Shown in pieces: positions 1-10,890 of a stretch of DNA of 64,000 nucleotides. Numbering within the stretch: the stretch's first letter is position 1; every line of letters starts with the position of its first letter. The translations under genes and the position numbers were made by a program. The notes beneath the pieces are model-generated. The model saw nothing but the letters and a program-made list of their open reading frames with translations. It had not been told where the DNA came from and did not search any database. This DNA comes from Apostichopus japonicus (taxonomy: Eukaryota > Echinodermata > Holothuroidea > Aspidochirotida > Stichopodidae): the NCBI RefSeq assembly GCF_037975245.1, contig NC_092573.1, forward strand, positions 7,552,501 through 7,616,500, in the 5' to 3' direction.

Positions 1-2466
1 AGGAATTTCCTCATCCCACAGCACTCCACTGGACCAGATTTCCTGTAGCATAATTTTTCCAGTAGTGATGATAGGCGACAAAAAACCTAGCGGATCAAAG
101 AGACTTGCAAGCTGACTCAATATGTTTCTCTTTGTCATCTTTTCCAAACTTCTATCTGGGCCTTTGAACACAAACATATCACTCTCAGCTAGCCATGTTA
201 ACCCTAAAGCCTTGATTGATGGCCACTCACTATCAGTTATTTTAATCTCTTTAGCTCTATGCTCTACAGGAATAGCTTCGAGTACCTTCTTTGAATTCGA
301 TAGCCATTTCCTTGCACTCATACCAGCCTTTGCCCACAACTCTGTGAGCTCACGATACAACTGTATAGCAACATCTTCATCCCCTACACTATCCATACTA
401 TCATCCATGTATGTGGATGTTAGAACAGTTTCAGCTGCCCTAGGAAACTGTTCCTTGTAACGCTTTGCATTTTCTTGTGACACTTTTTGGGCAATGAATG
501 GTGACACATTCAACCCAAAAATCAATCTGTTGAATTCGTAAGTGCCTGGTTCCTTTTGCACGTCCAGATCTCGCCACATGAACCTGAACATAGGCCGGTC
601 AACCTCATCTATCTCAATCTGCAAATACATTTCAGAAATGTCGCAGACCACCGCTACTTTGTCTCGCCTGAACCTAAGCAAAACATCACAGAGGTCATTT
701 TGAAGTTTTGGTCCATTATTTATTACATCATTTAAACACAGATCTCTATCTTTCGCTGATGCATCGTAAACTATCCTAACCTTAGTAGTTGTTCGATCCA
801 TTTTTACCACAGGAAAGTGTGGAATAAACCACTCTGTACTAGATTTAGGTTCCTCTTCATGTACTTTCCTAATGTAACCCTTATCCAAATACCCTTGAAT
901 GACACAGCTATATGCCTTGCCTAGTTTTTCATCTTTTATCAACTTCTTTTCTAGGCTTTCCAGCCTTTTCTTTGCAGACACGTGATTATTTGTAGTCATG
1001 TTTTTTCTTTCTTTTTCTTTCCATGGAATTCTTACTTGGTATCTACAATTGTCACCTCCAGCCATCGATTCTATAACCACTCTGATGGCCTCCTCTTCTT
1101 CTTTGGTGTGACAAGTTACTTTGCAATTTAAGCCCATGTTATCTACTTCCCAGAACTTTCTGAGAGTTATGTTCACTTCTCTGTCAACAGTGCAGTGGAA
1201 AGTGCTCACTGATCTGGTGTGGAATGCTCTCCTAGCTGCAGGAGCAACAGGTCCCACACAAGTGTATCCTAATGGGGTGAGCCTGGCGATTGGTTCGCCT
1301 GATCTGCCCTTTACCTCATGGATTGACTCGTGTAAGCCTGCATGATCCAAACCAATCAAAATATCGACCTTGTTTCTGCTGCCTAGAAACTTAGGAAATT
1401 CAATATCCTTCAAATGGTCCCAGTCTCTTGAGACCCTGCACCAATCAATGGGCTTCAGTTTACCACATACATTTTTAATTGTTATCGCCTCAATCCCATA
1501 CTGCTTCTCTGGTCTATTTAGTGGAGAGATGTCAAATTTAACTGGAAAGGACTGAAACCTTTCCTCTTTACCATTTAGTACCGTAGCCTTGACCTCTTCC
1601 GGCTTACCATGTATCCCTAATTCAGCCACTAAATCTTCATTCACATACGTCTGCTCACTTCCATCATCCAGGAAGGCATTTGCCTCTACAACCTTACCAT
1701 TTGGTGAAGACACCAAAACCGGGACTACCCTGAATGATATTTGACCACACGCACCTGAATGAAATGTGGGCCTAGTACTACCACTTGTATTATTTTTAGA
1801 TCCAGATGCACTTATTGCATTATTTTCAAGATCACAACTCCCTTTAGACATGGGCTCCCCTTCCTTGGTTCCGTGTAACAATCTGTTGTGATTTTTGCTA
1901 CATCCATCAATATTGCATTTCATTACCCTGGTGCACTGTGGTGAGAAATGTTCACCCAGACACTTGAAACACAGCTTGTTTTTTGAGGCATAATCCCACC
2001 TATCCTCAACTCTCATGGCTAGGAAAGAATTGCATCTCCATAACTTGTGGGTGCCCATACTACAACAGGGGCAGTTGGTAGGGTCACTAGGGTGTGCCTT
2101 TACACTGGCAGTGTGATAACTCCCCTTGTTTTCATTTTTCTTTACATCATTCTTCCTCTGATCAAACCTTCTTTTGTTTTGTTTTTCTGTGTTCATTTCC
2201 AGTTGTTTTCCAAACATTGTACTTTTAACTGATGCTTGTTTTTCTAGAAATTTGATCAGGTCATTTAAGCCAATCGTAGCCTGTTTTGTAAGAATATCAT
2301 GAGATGCATTACTCCATCTGGTTTGAATATGGATGGGCAACAGATTTTGAACTGTAAGCAATGTATTACTGCAATTCAAATCGTTGTCATACCCCAATTT
2401 AGATAGAGTGATTTTGCATTTAAGTCCCCAATTAATTCCCACAAATCTTCGGAGCTTTCGACGGTT
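1..2466 (-). CDS. BEL/Pao pol region: zinc knuckle, aspartic protease, reverse transcriptase (partial)
   Basis: I read this frame codon by codon and found no stop from 2466 to position 1, so it is open for about 820 codons and leaves the window. In order it shows a Cys/His zinc-knuckle region (about 1900-2080, with a CPCC...H and an LCFKCLGEH pattern), a retroviral-type aspartic protease with LDDGS (about 1660), and the RT core with VYDASAKDRDLCLND (about 730-775) and YMDDS (about 390). A Pao-type peptidase/RNase H part would follow beyond the edge. The 5' end overlaps the gag-like frame by about 35 bases. It is the same frame as the gag N-terminus, as expected for a one-ORF BEL polyprotein. 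Confidence 0.85.
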
Positions 2467-3390
2467 TTACGTTTTCCAACTTTGATGTCATTGCCCCCAG
2501 AATCATGTGTGATTGCCCAAATTGAACCTGTAATATTGCCAATGCCTTTTTGAACCCACTTTCTCCCTCAAACTCACAAGCATTGATAGCATTATAAGCC
2601 TTGCCTTTGCAAAATCTCAGTAGATGTTGCAACTTGGTAAATTCACAGTTCAGTTTACTGGCAATAAGAACATTGAATGCATTTGTGAAGCTGAAATAAT
2701 TACCTGGTTCACCATAAAAACATGGAATTTCTATTTTTGGAAGTTCAAAGGCAAGTTTCAGTGATTCAAAGGGACTGTTCTGTTCTGACGCCCCCACTTC
2801 TAGTTTTTGGGTATCAGTTTGGCGTTGTACCTTTGTAGTTTGCTGAGCATCTCCATTTGTCGTCACTGCTTGATCCAGACTTGTTAGTTGTTGGTGTCCA
2901 TCTGACGCCACTGCTTGTTGAACGTTGTGTGCGGCAATCGTCCGTCCACTGTCATTTGTTGATCAATAGTTTGTTGCAGTTGTCCTGCTGTTGCTTGTTG
3001 GTCCGTAGTTGGTTGCAATTGTCTGTCTGCTATCATACTCGTTCCTGGAGAAGATTCCCCTACCAGATCATGTCCCTCGGGTAAGGTTTCTGTTACCGGT
3101 GCAGCAGTGTTCCTAACAGCTGATCTAATTTCGGTCACCATCTTCCAAAAGTTTTTCTCCACTTCCACCATCCACTTCTCCGCTTCTACGAAAGCCTCAT
3201 CATCTTTGATGGTAGAAACGATTTGTTCATAAATCTCTTCTAATTTGTTGAAATGGTCTTCTGCCTTTTTTAGCTGTTCCACAATCAACTCTGAGTCTTT
3301 TTCTTCCTCCTGTATCAACCTGATACAGTTATTTAGTGTTCGAGTCAGTTGACTCTTCTTGTTTCTACGCAATTGTTTCAATTCATCCAT
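2432..3390 (-). pseudogene. BEL/Pao gag-like N-terminal region, frameshifted
   Basis: Begins with MDELKQLRRNKKSQ at 3390 and is followed by a charged coiled-coil-like segment, a Gln/Thr-rich linker and a DUF1759-type core (LPKIEIPCFYGEP, then LLRFCKGKAYNAI). The reading frame changes between about 2890 and 2945, near 2457, and near 2415. Each change is a -1 shift, consistent with three single-base losses, so that the start and the pol region are again in one frame. Assembly or sequencing error is an alternative. The region cannot make a full polyprotein as it stands. Confidence 0.75.
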
Positions 3391-3469
3391 ATTTTGGTGG
3401 TATTATGTTGAAAAGTAATCACTTATATTGCTAAGGAAATGTCAATCTGGTCACCAACTTATTGACAGT

Positions 3470-4428
3470 CGGCAATTCAACGTCACTCTGACGTATCTAG
3501 TTAGCATCGATAGAAATATCCCACTGATGTATCCCAGTTGTATTATCCGAAATGTCCCGCTGAGATATTTTATTAGAACAACTTAAAATGTTCCGACTTT
3601 ATTAACCTTATCCACAGCTAGCACAAGGCATTGCTCTGCCACACTAATCCATTTAAGCGAGACCCGTGGAAAATGTCACTCTGACGATCCATTGGTATCA
3701 TGTAACAAAATGTCACGTTGATGTATGTATCATTAACTAACATCACTAGCACGGAATTGTCACTCTGACTTGTCTATTTTGTTTTGCTTTTTTCAGGAAT
3801 GTCACTCTGACATATCTAACTGCGCTGAGGAATGTCACTCTGACATATCAACCTTACATTGAGTTATGTCACTCTGACATATCTAATTTGTAGCCTATTG
3901 GTATGCAATGTCACCCTGATTAATATTGCTAACTTTACTCACAGTTTTGCATTTAAGTTTGAGAACGTTATGATGTCTGCCAGCTTTATTCATAGTTGGC
4001 ATAAATATTTTACCTCGACTGTCCATCTTCGACCGACGGTCATACTGGTACACAGCCACAGTTACCCGTACACTTTGGCAGCTTCGGGCCTACGCTAGTC
4101 CTATCGTAGCTTTTCTCGTTGGTCGAACTTTATGCATGTTCGAAAAACAATCCAGTAAATCCGCGGTCACCCGTTCGTGTTATGACTTTTGGAAACTATG
4201 ATTCACATGTTTCCAACCTCGCTCTGCTACCATTTGTTCTTACGTAAACAATAATCAATCTGAAACAAGGATTTTTTGGTTCTCTCTGCTGTATTTGTCG
4301 ATCATTTTACGGATTAACACGCCATCTGTAAACTTCTTTTCTTCCTTTTCTTCACCTTTGACCCTTAATCACAACTTTTTTTATATCTCATAGCGCCCTC
4401 TACCCTCGTCTTTAAATCCTTCAGAACA
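3470..4428 (-). repeat. 5' LTR of the BEL/Pao element (boundaries approximate)
   Basis: This non-coding stretch lies directly upstream of the gag start. On the minus strand it would start TGTTCTGAAGG (4428) and end near GACTGTCA (about 3470). A TTGGTGACCAG stretch just inside (about 3450-3462) is a plausible tRNA primer-binding site. It contains at least eight dispersed copies of a TGTCACTCTGACA-like word. Only one LTR is visible, so the ends rest on the TG...CA rule and position, not on LTR-LTR comparison. Confidence 0.55.
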
Positions 4429-4430
4429 GA

Positions 4431-5230
4431 TATCTATAGCAGTTGATTATTAAATATGTGCGTTGTTACATAATATAGATTCTATATTAGTGCAAAATAC
4501 ATAATATGGATATCTATAGCAGTACATTATTAAATATGTGCGTTGTTACATAATATAGATTCTATATTAGTGCAAAATACATAATATGGATATCTATAGC
4601 AGTTGATTATTAAATATGTGCGTTGTTACATAATATAGATTCTATATTAGTGCAAAATACATAATATGGATATCTATAGCAGTACATTATTAAATATGTG
4701 CGTTGTTACATAATATAGATTCTATATTAGTGCAAAATACATAATATAGATATCTATAGCAGTACATTATTAAATATGTGCGTTGTTACATAATATAGAT
4801 TCTATATTAGTGCAAAATACATAATATAGATATCTATAGCAGTTGATTATTAAGTAATATAAATTCTATATCAGTACAGGGCTACACGATATGGATATCT
4901 ATAGCAGTGCACTGTTATGTAATATAGATCCTATGGCAGTGCGCCATTACATAATATGGATATCTTATGGCAGTACACTGTTACATAATATAGATCCTAT
5001 GGCAGTGCACCGTTATGTAATGTAGATCCTATGGCAGTACACTATTATGTAATGTAGATCCTATGGCAGTAGGCCTACACTGTTACATAATATAGATCCT
5101 ATGGCTGTACACTGTTACATAATATAGATCCTATGGCAGTACACTGTTACATAATATAGATCCTATGACATGGCACCGTTACATAATATAGATCCTATGG
5201 CAGTGAACCGTTACGTAATGACATAGTAGA
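4431..5230. repeat. AT-rich satellite: 80-bp units, then shorter diverged units
   Basis: About five near-identical 80-bp units begin at 4431, 4511, 4591, 4671 and 4751, each starting TATCTATAGCAGT and containing TTACATAATATAGATTCTAT. Alternate units differ in the same place (AGTTGATTAT versus AGTACATTAT), suggesting a 160-bp higher-order period in part of the array. From about 4860 the array continues as about 33-40-bp units with the theme TAGATCCTATGGCAGT...GTTACATAATA. No coding potential. Confidence 0.85.
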
Positions 5231-5516
5231 TTCAGAACATCGTTTCACAATAGAGATCGATCTATGGCAGTACATCGTTACATTGCATGGATTGTATAGG
5301 TCTTGTCTGTATAGGTATAGGCCGTGGTACTGCACAAATCGCCCCTGATGTGGCTGTTGACGTGCAGTCCTTCGAGTTTTGCTAATGGTGCTGCTGACTT
5401 TCCAGCATGAACTTGATGGAGGCGGTGTTTGGTGCTGATTTCAGATCAGGTGGGAGTGGGTTTCACTAAGGAATGGTTCGAGGATAAAGCGAATATTTAT
5501 AACAGTTCTTTTGAGC
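5231..5516. other. Non-coding stretch between satellite and LINE; probable LINE 3' UTR
   Basis: No credible ORF. The part next to 5516 is probably the 3' untranslated tail of the minus-strand LINE, but no poly(A) or simple-repeat tail was recognised, so its boundary is unknown. Confidence 0.4.
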
Positions 5517-6770
5517 TTAAGGAATTTTATAATTCAAACTGTGAGATTGACGTGTAGTTGGTTTGTCTTTGTCTTCAAGAAGGTTATTTATGTTGCTTGG
5601 AATTAGGCCATGAGTCTCTTTATATATGGTAACAAGTCGTGCTTTGATCCTTCTGTTTTCGAGAGTATCCCAATTGAGATCTTTTAACATGTCTGTGACA
5701 CTACTGAAGCGACTATAGTCATTTTTGACGAACCTGGCAGCACGTCGCTGAACTTTTTCCAAGGATTCTTTGTGGATTTGCTGATGAGGGTCCCAGATTA
5801 CACTGGCATATTCCACTTTGGGTCTAACAAGAGCTTTATAAGCTGTTTCTCTTGCCGATGATGCACAATTCCAAAATTTTCGTTTGATAAGACCAAGGAT
5901 TTTATTGGCACTATTTACCGACTGGTTGATGTGTTTTGACCAAGTAAGGTCACTTGAAAGGTCGACTCCAAGGCAGGGATGGTGTTTAACCTCTTGAAGG
6001 ATGGAGTCACCCATTGAGTACTCATGATTTGGAATATTCTTCTTGTGAGTCATCCGCATAATGAAGCATTTTGATTTGTTGAATCTCATCTGCCATGCTG
6101 ACTCCCAGTTACAGAGTGAATTTATGACTTTTTGAAGATTGTCACAATCACTACGGGAATTTATTTGTCGGTACAGAATTAAATCATCTGCAAACATTCT
6201 TACATCAGAAGCGACACAGTCGGGTAGGTTATGTAGACTAGGAACAGCAGGGGACCCAAAACTGTTCCCTGTGGGACTCCGGAAAATACAGGAGAACTTG
6301 TTGATGACACCCCGTCAATAATGACATTTGAGTTCTGTTGGATAGAAAATCCTCAATCCACCTGTTGGTATTGTGTCTGATGCAAAGATATTCAAGTTTC
6401 ATCAGGAGGCGTCTGTGAGGAACTACATCAAATGCTTTGCTAAAATCCATGATACAGAGATCTACATGACCTCGATTTTCCAGTATTTGAGTTAAATCAT
6501 CTACAAGTCCGGCTAACTGCGTTTCACATGATCTCCCGCAACGAAACCCATGTTGTTTATCACTAAGTATGGAGTATTTATCAACATGAGTCATCATATT
6601 ACCAACAATGACATGTTCAAGCTGTTTACAGATAATACTTGTGAGGGAGACCGGGCGGTAATTTGATGGAGCAGATCTGTCACCCTTTTTAAATACAGGA
6701 GAGACATTGGCCTTCCGCCAGTCACATGGAATTGTACCAGTGGACAGAGATTTCTGGAAGAGCTATAGCT
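5517..6770 (-). mobile_element. 5'-truncated non-LTR retrotransposon (jockey/CR1-like RT), pseudogene
   Basis: Minus-strand RT motifs in order: WRKANVSPVFKKGD and NYRPVSLTS (about 6640-6730), QHGFRCGRSCETQL, MDFSKAFDVVPH (about 6430), an [10 protein letters not shown] block (about 6235-6270), FADDLILYRQ (about 6180), then the typical C-terminal part (LGVDLSSDLTW, KALVRPKVEYASVIWDP, KVQRRAARF). The frame is broken near 6235, where about four bases are missing from the usual VYINDLPD block, separating the two open segments 6238-6597 and 5517-6197. The endonuclease domain is absent, so this is a 5'-truncated insertion, normal for LINEs. Confidence 0.9.
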
Positions 6771-6779
6771 TACTAACAG

Positions 6780-8950
6780 AATTTACGATACTTGCTACTT
6801 GGCGAGGCTGTAAAACTATGATTTAAACGTCACTTTTCAATCAAATATGTTTGAGAAATAGAGCGTATACTAGTCATAAGTTAAAAAAAAAATATAAGAC
6901 ACGTTTGCTAATCCCAATTTTAAAATGGATGAAGCACATCGGAAACCGGACGTGCCAATATCGGGGAATGCTTTTATTTTTGTTTGAAATAATCATTTTG
7001 CCTGTTCAGACTGTTTCTCTCACCAATATTATAAGCCCAGCTGCGCAACCCTTCATTCCTCCCACCATAACAAAAACTGTGTTGTCAAATAAAATCATTC
7101 CCTCTCATATGTATGCCGCTACCTACAAAACAAGCTTGAAAGGTTGGCTTAACAAGATTACAATTAACTACCTACATCATGTACACGGCAGCCAACTACA
7201 GCACTGCAACTGCTGAATATTCAGTGCCTGCGCAGCCGGCTTCGGGAATCATGGAGTCCAATGATCAATCCGCATTTTGAAGATTATAATATATCCGATG
7301 TGACGTGAGAAGATATGTTAACGTACCGCCTACCATATATGATATCAGTCTAGGTTAAGGACACAGACCGACCGTCATGTGAACTGCCTTTCAGGAAACT
7401 TCTGGAATTAATGATTCACAGTATATTGTTATCTTATAACCTTTTACAAAGATAATATACTAATCGCGAATTACTATTTTAAATCGGGTATGTATAACTT
7501 CATTCTTCTGTTAGGTTTTGACTTCATTTCCAGGCGTATTGATCCTGAATAATCTACAGTATTCTCTCAATAAGTTTCAGGAAATGTTTCCGAAAATAAA
7601 ATTATTTTATGCTATAGGTACTACATGAGTCACGCTGTGTCGTATTTAGAAATGGCTTACACCACCCATCCCCGCCCCCTCCAACCATTCCGACACATTT
7701 GTTTTCTCTAAATCACAATTCCGTCATACTGTTAGCTTTTTTTGCAGTTTGTCGATTCCTATCTTTGTAGGCCCTATTGAACAAACCAATCGTCTGAAAA
7801 ACAAAATACCCTTAAGTCTTAGTTTCTCTCTCAGCTGATCGACATTAAGTCCACCCCGTCCCCTCCGCCAAAGGAAAATTGTCCTTTTAGGACTTTTACA
7901 ATTTTTAAGTTGCCTTTGTCAGCTCTCCTCGCAACCTTCTCTCAGCCCATCTCTCTGTTTATGCTACCCCCGGTCCACTTTATGCTACCCCCTTCCACAT
8001 TATGCTACCCCCCCCCCCACTTTATGCTGTCTTTATGCTTTATACTACCCCTTCCACTGTTGCGGTACATGTAATGCATAACGCAAGGTTACCAACATCT
8101 GAGTTATACATACATTATCCTCCGGCGCCCGGGCGATGGGGGTAGGGGCAGCTTTCATGTGAATTAACGAATTCCATAAACCAGTATACAACTTTTAAGA
8201 GATGTAAACCCATGGCGAATACATGTCCGTACAAGTTTTTCTTAGGGGTCGATTTGAAGGTATGGACTAGCGAGGGATGAGTTAGTGAGGGGATCTCATG
8301 GGAGAGCTGTGACAAGGGGTACACCTTCTCCCCTTTGAGAAAACTTTGTAAGGCTGTTTGAAAACGAAATGGTGCCACTTTTTCATCTTACAAAGACCAA
8401 TCAATATGTCAGTAGACATACATGACTTATCTTAATTTTATTGACAATGATGAAGCTTTAAAGAGATTTTATAAAATTGTACACATCTCATTATTTACAC
8501 ACCCAAGAAACCCCATTAAGTTCATATTTTGCACGTACAAGGTTTTGGTTACTTTTGCTGTTTTTCTTATGGCGTTTATGTTGAAGAGGGCGTGTCCATT
8601 TTCTTTTTTTGAGAAATTTTGGGCATAATTATGAATGCCAAAGTGCTAAACGAAGCGATCTTTGCAAATTTACGAAGAACGTTTATTTTCAGGAAATGTT
8701 TAAATATCAGTAGACCTACAATTATTTTTTTAACTTGTTAAAATGATCAAACTTTTAAAAAACAACTATGTTGTGATTTCATTGGTCTTTAACATCTATA
8801 ACAATAAAATGCTTCATTTCGAATGTTCCAAAATTCACTTTATAATTTGACAACAATTGGACCTTCGTATTGTGAACGACGGCAAATTGTATGACTTAAT
8901 TGTAAATCTGAAGCTTCAAATGTAAGCACTTTTCGGTATTACTGAAGGAA
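6780..8950. other. Non-coding stretch, no recognised gene
   Basis: Open frames here (6851-7216 plus, 8115-8378 minus) have no recognisable motif or splice context. A short pyrimidine-rich direct repeat (TTTATGCTACCCCC, about four times) lies at about 7960-8060 and includes an 11-C run. The rest is AT-rich unique sequence. Confidence 0.5.
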
Positions 8951-8958
8951 CATGTGAC

Positions 8959-9015
8959 AAGAGACTGACCGAAGTCAGTCTCTTACATTCATATTTAGGT
9001 TATGTAACCTAAATA
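8959..9015. repeat. Two adjacent perfect inverted repeats (hairpin pair)
   Basis: First hairpin: AAGAGACTGAC (8959-8969), loop CGAA, GTCAGTCTCTT (8974-8984), 11 perfect pairs. Second: TATTTAGGTTA (8992-9002), loop TG, TAACCTAAATA (9005-9015), again 11 perfect pairs. They are only seven bases apart, and no gene or element boundary was recognised beside them. Confidence 0.9.
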
Positions 9016-9920
9016 GGCAGCTATATAGTAGTATTCCCGATCTTATAATACATTGCTGAAAATAAAAAGAATTTAACCGACAGTAAATTGAGATTTGAAC
9101 GATCAAAGTGTATACAAATGGAATTGGGTTGGTGATTTTGGGGGTTTTTTCTATTAGTTTTATGTTCTTTTTGAATTAATTATTGTAGGCGGGAGCGAGG
9201 CTCAGCAAAATATTAAACCGTGAAAGACGGCGAATTTTGATATTCTATCAAAGTGTAAATATGAACTCGCAGCGCCAAGTTTCAACGTGTATGTAATGTT
9301 CTTTGTTTTCTTTCTTTTTTTTACAAATTACCGTGTACATTTTCGATTAATAAAATATTTTATAACTTTAACGTGTACAATAAATACCCATATTTTTTGG
9401 TAAAAGTTGTCAATGAATTTGTAATGTTTTACTCTGAAAATGTGAAGAAGAAAAGCAATGGAAAGTAAATGTAGAACATTTTCTGGTGACACTATAACAC
9501 ATTAGATAAAATGACAGCCCTTGTTCAGCTAATGTGTCTCCTAAATAATAATATTCAGCGGGAGCGATGTTTCTCGGCCCGCGTTCAGCCGATGAGAGCC
9601 TTACACAATATAAATTCATAATCCGTAATAGCGCATACATTAATGAGCACGAACCGTGGCAATTTAAAACATCTATTTTTATTTTTTACAGACGATTGAG
9701 TAGAGAGGATGTTCAGAACATTATTCCACAAAACATTCCACGGTTACCGTCTATAAATTGTATCCAGTTTTATATACCATACTGTAGAGATACAAACTCC
9801 CTAATTGCTAACCCATTTTTATATTTTCCGCACCTGATGTCGTTCGGAGACTATATCTAATTTCAGTTTTGCATGAGAATAAAAAAGATAATTTTAAAAT
9901 TGGTTTCCGCAGATTTTATT
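9016..9920. other. Non-coding stretch
   Basis: AT-rich sequence with small open frames in both directions (9410-9640 minus, 9567-9860 plus), none with recognisable homology or start/splice context. I see no gene here. Confidence 0.4.
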
Positions 9921-9935
9921 CATAACGTTTTAGAA

Positions 9936-9967
9936 TATATATATATATATATATACATAACGTTTTA

Positions 9968-10041
<74 letters not shown>
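9936..10041. repeat. (TA)n microsatellite
   Basis: Two TA runs split by a duplicated CATAACGTTTTAG/CATATAT junction: a short one at about 9937-9955 and a long one at 9970-10041. The flanking words AACGTTTTAGAATATA and AACGTTTTAGCATATA show that the unit including the flank has been duplicated once. Confidence 0.95.
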
Positions 10042-10043
<2 letters not shown>

Positions 10044-10545
10044 TGGCCAAATTAGCATGCCATTGTCTTAGGCAGCTTACTTTGATCCCGGTACGTGTCA
10101 GGCAGAACAAAGAAAAAGTAGGTAAACATATCTTTGTTTCCATGACTTGAATATGTTAGCATTTTGAGTGGTTTTATCGTAGGCAAGAGACGATAGGCTT
10201 TTGTCCACCGTTAAGTGGTCAGAGCATACATTCATCGTTATAGTTTTATATTATGAACATTTTTACTGAGTAGTCGCAGTTTGATGGAGAATCCGGTTCA
10301 GATTTAACAGCGAAACTTTAATAATTCGATATAAGTCAACTCTATGGTGATATGAACTCTTAACCTATTCCTCTTATCCTAGGATAATACCCGCACAGCG
10401 AGTATTTGTTCAGTTGTCTGATGATCGCCACCCTAAGGGCGTGAAACTCCGAGTAACAACTGTACTTACCAAGGCATATACTTATATATTTAGGCTCTGC
10501 GATTATAGCATAGAGCACTTTCCTTGCAGTCCTGAATCTTTATCT

Positions 10546-10547
<2 letters not shown>

Positions 10548-10603
<56 letters not shown>

Positions 10604-10644
10604 ATATATATATATGTATATACAATATATGTATATATATATTA

Positions 10645-10705
<61 letters not shown>
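10548..10705. repeat. (TA)n/(TG)n compound microsatellite
   Basis: TA dinucleotides interrupted by a TG block (about 10586-10602) and a short TTAATTTA interruption. It lies just beyond the hammerhead motif, where a retroelement tail could have seeded it. Confidence 0.95.
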
Positions 10706-10707
<2 letters not shown>

Positions 10708-10774
10708 GAATGTGTAGCAAGCGGTATGGCAGATATATAGTAAATAAATAAAGAACAACACACCAGAACAATTC

Positions 10775-10818
10775 CACTTCTCGACCGGTTTCGTCCTTTT
10801 GGGACTCATCAGACGAAG
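10775..10818 (-). ncRNA. Hammerhead ribozyme motif
   Basis: The minus strand carries the core CTGATGA (10806-10812), a stem II GTCC/GGAC with a short loop, the GAAA core box (within 10788-10792) and a GTC cleavage triplet (10783-10785), in the correct order. Stem I can form from CTTC upstream and GAAG downstream. Stem III would be the very short palindrome ACCGGT, so cleavage may need a dimer, as described for hammerheads of Penelope-like elements and retrozymes. All core residues match the consensus. Activity and transcription are not shown. Confidence 0.75.
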
Positions 10819-10890
10819 GTAGGAATCGAACCCCCGGATCTTGTGTCACAGTATGACACAAGTGTCGTCAGAAGCGCCTAACAAAAGGTT
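10819..10890 (-). mobile_element. tRNA-like (SINE-type) head next to the hammerhead motif
   Basis: On the minus strand GGCGCTTCTGAC precedes an 8-bp perfect hairpin (TTGTGTCA/TGACACAA, loop TACTG). Then comes GATCCGGGGGTTCGATTCC, which matches the T-arm and the RNA polymerase III B box (GGTTCGANTCC). The hammerhead core follows within about ten bases. The A box is poor. It could be a SINE head or a tRNA-derived promoter of a small hammerhead retroelement; a functional tRNA is unlikely. Confidence 0.5.

Larger units (their letters stand above)
1..4428 (-). mobile_element. BEL/Pao LTR retrotransposon, 5' portion (truncated by left window edge)
   Basis: On the minus strand the order is LTR, short leader, gag-like coding region with a DUF1759-type segment, zinc knuckles, aspartic protease, then reverse transcriptase with the catalytic YMDDS box. 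That domain order and the CPxC...LCFxCL zinc-binding pattern are typical of BEL/Pao elements. The far end (RNase H, integrase, second LTR) lies outside the window. The copy is recent but damaged: the gag-like part needs three one-base corrections to read through. An 80-bp satellite abuts the LTR's outer end. The class assignment is by motif recognition, not a search. Confidence 0.88.

Noticed and set aside
122-2232. Small plus-strand ORFs over the first 2.3 kb
   Set aside because: They are antisense shadows of the BEL pol frame, which is open throughout on the minus strand and carries all the motifs.
6851-7216. 121-codon plus-strand ORF
   Set aside because: Low-complexity start, no homology recognised, no neighbouring exon.
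9916-10861. ORFs made of Ile-Tyr repeats
   Set aside because: Translations of (TA)n microsatellites.
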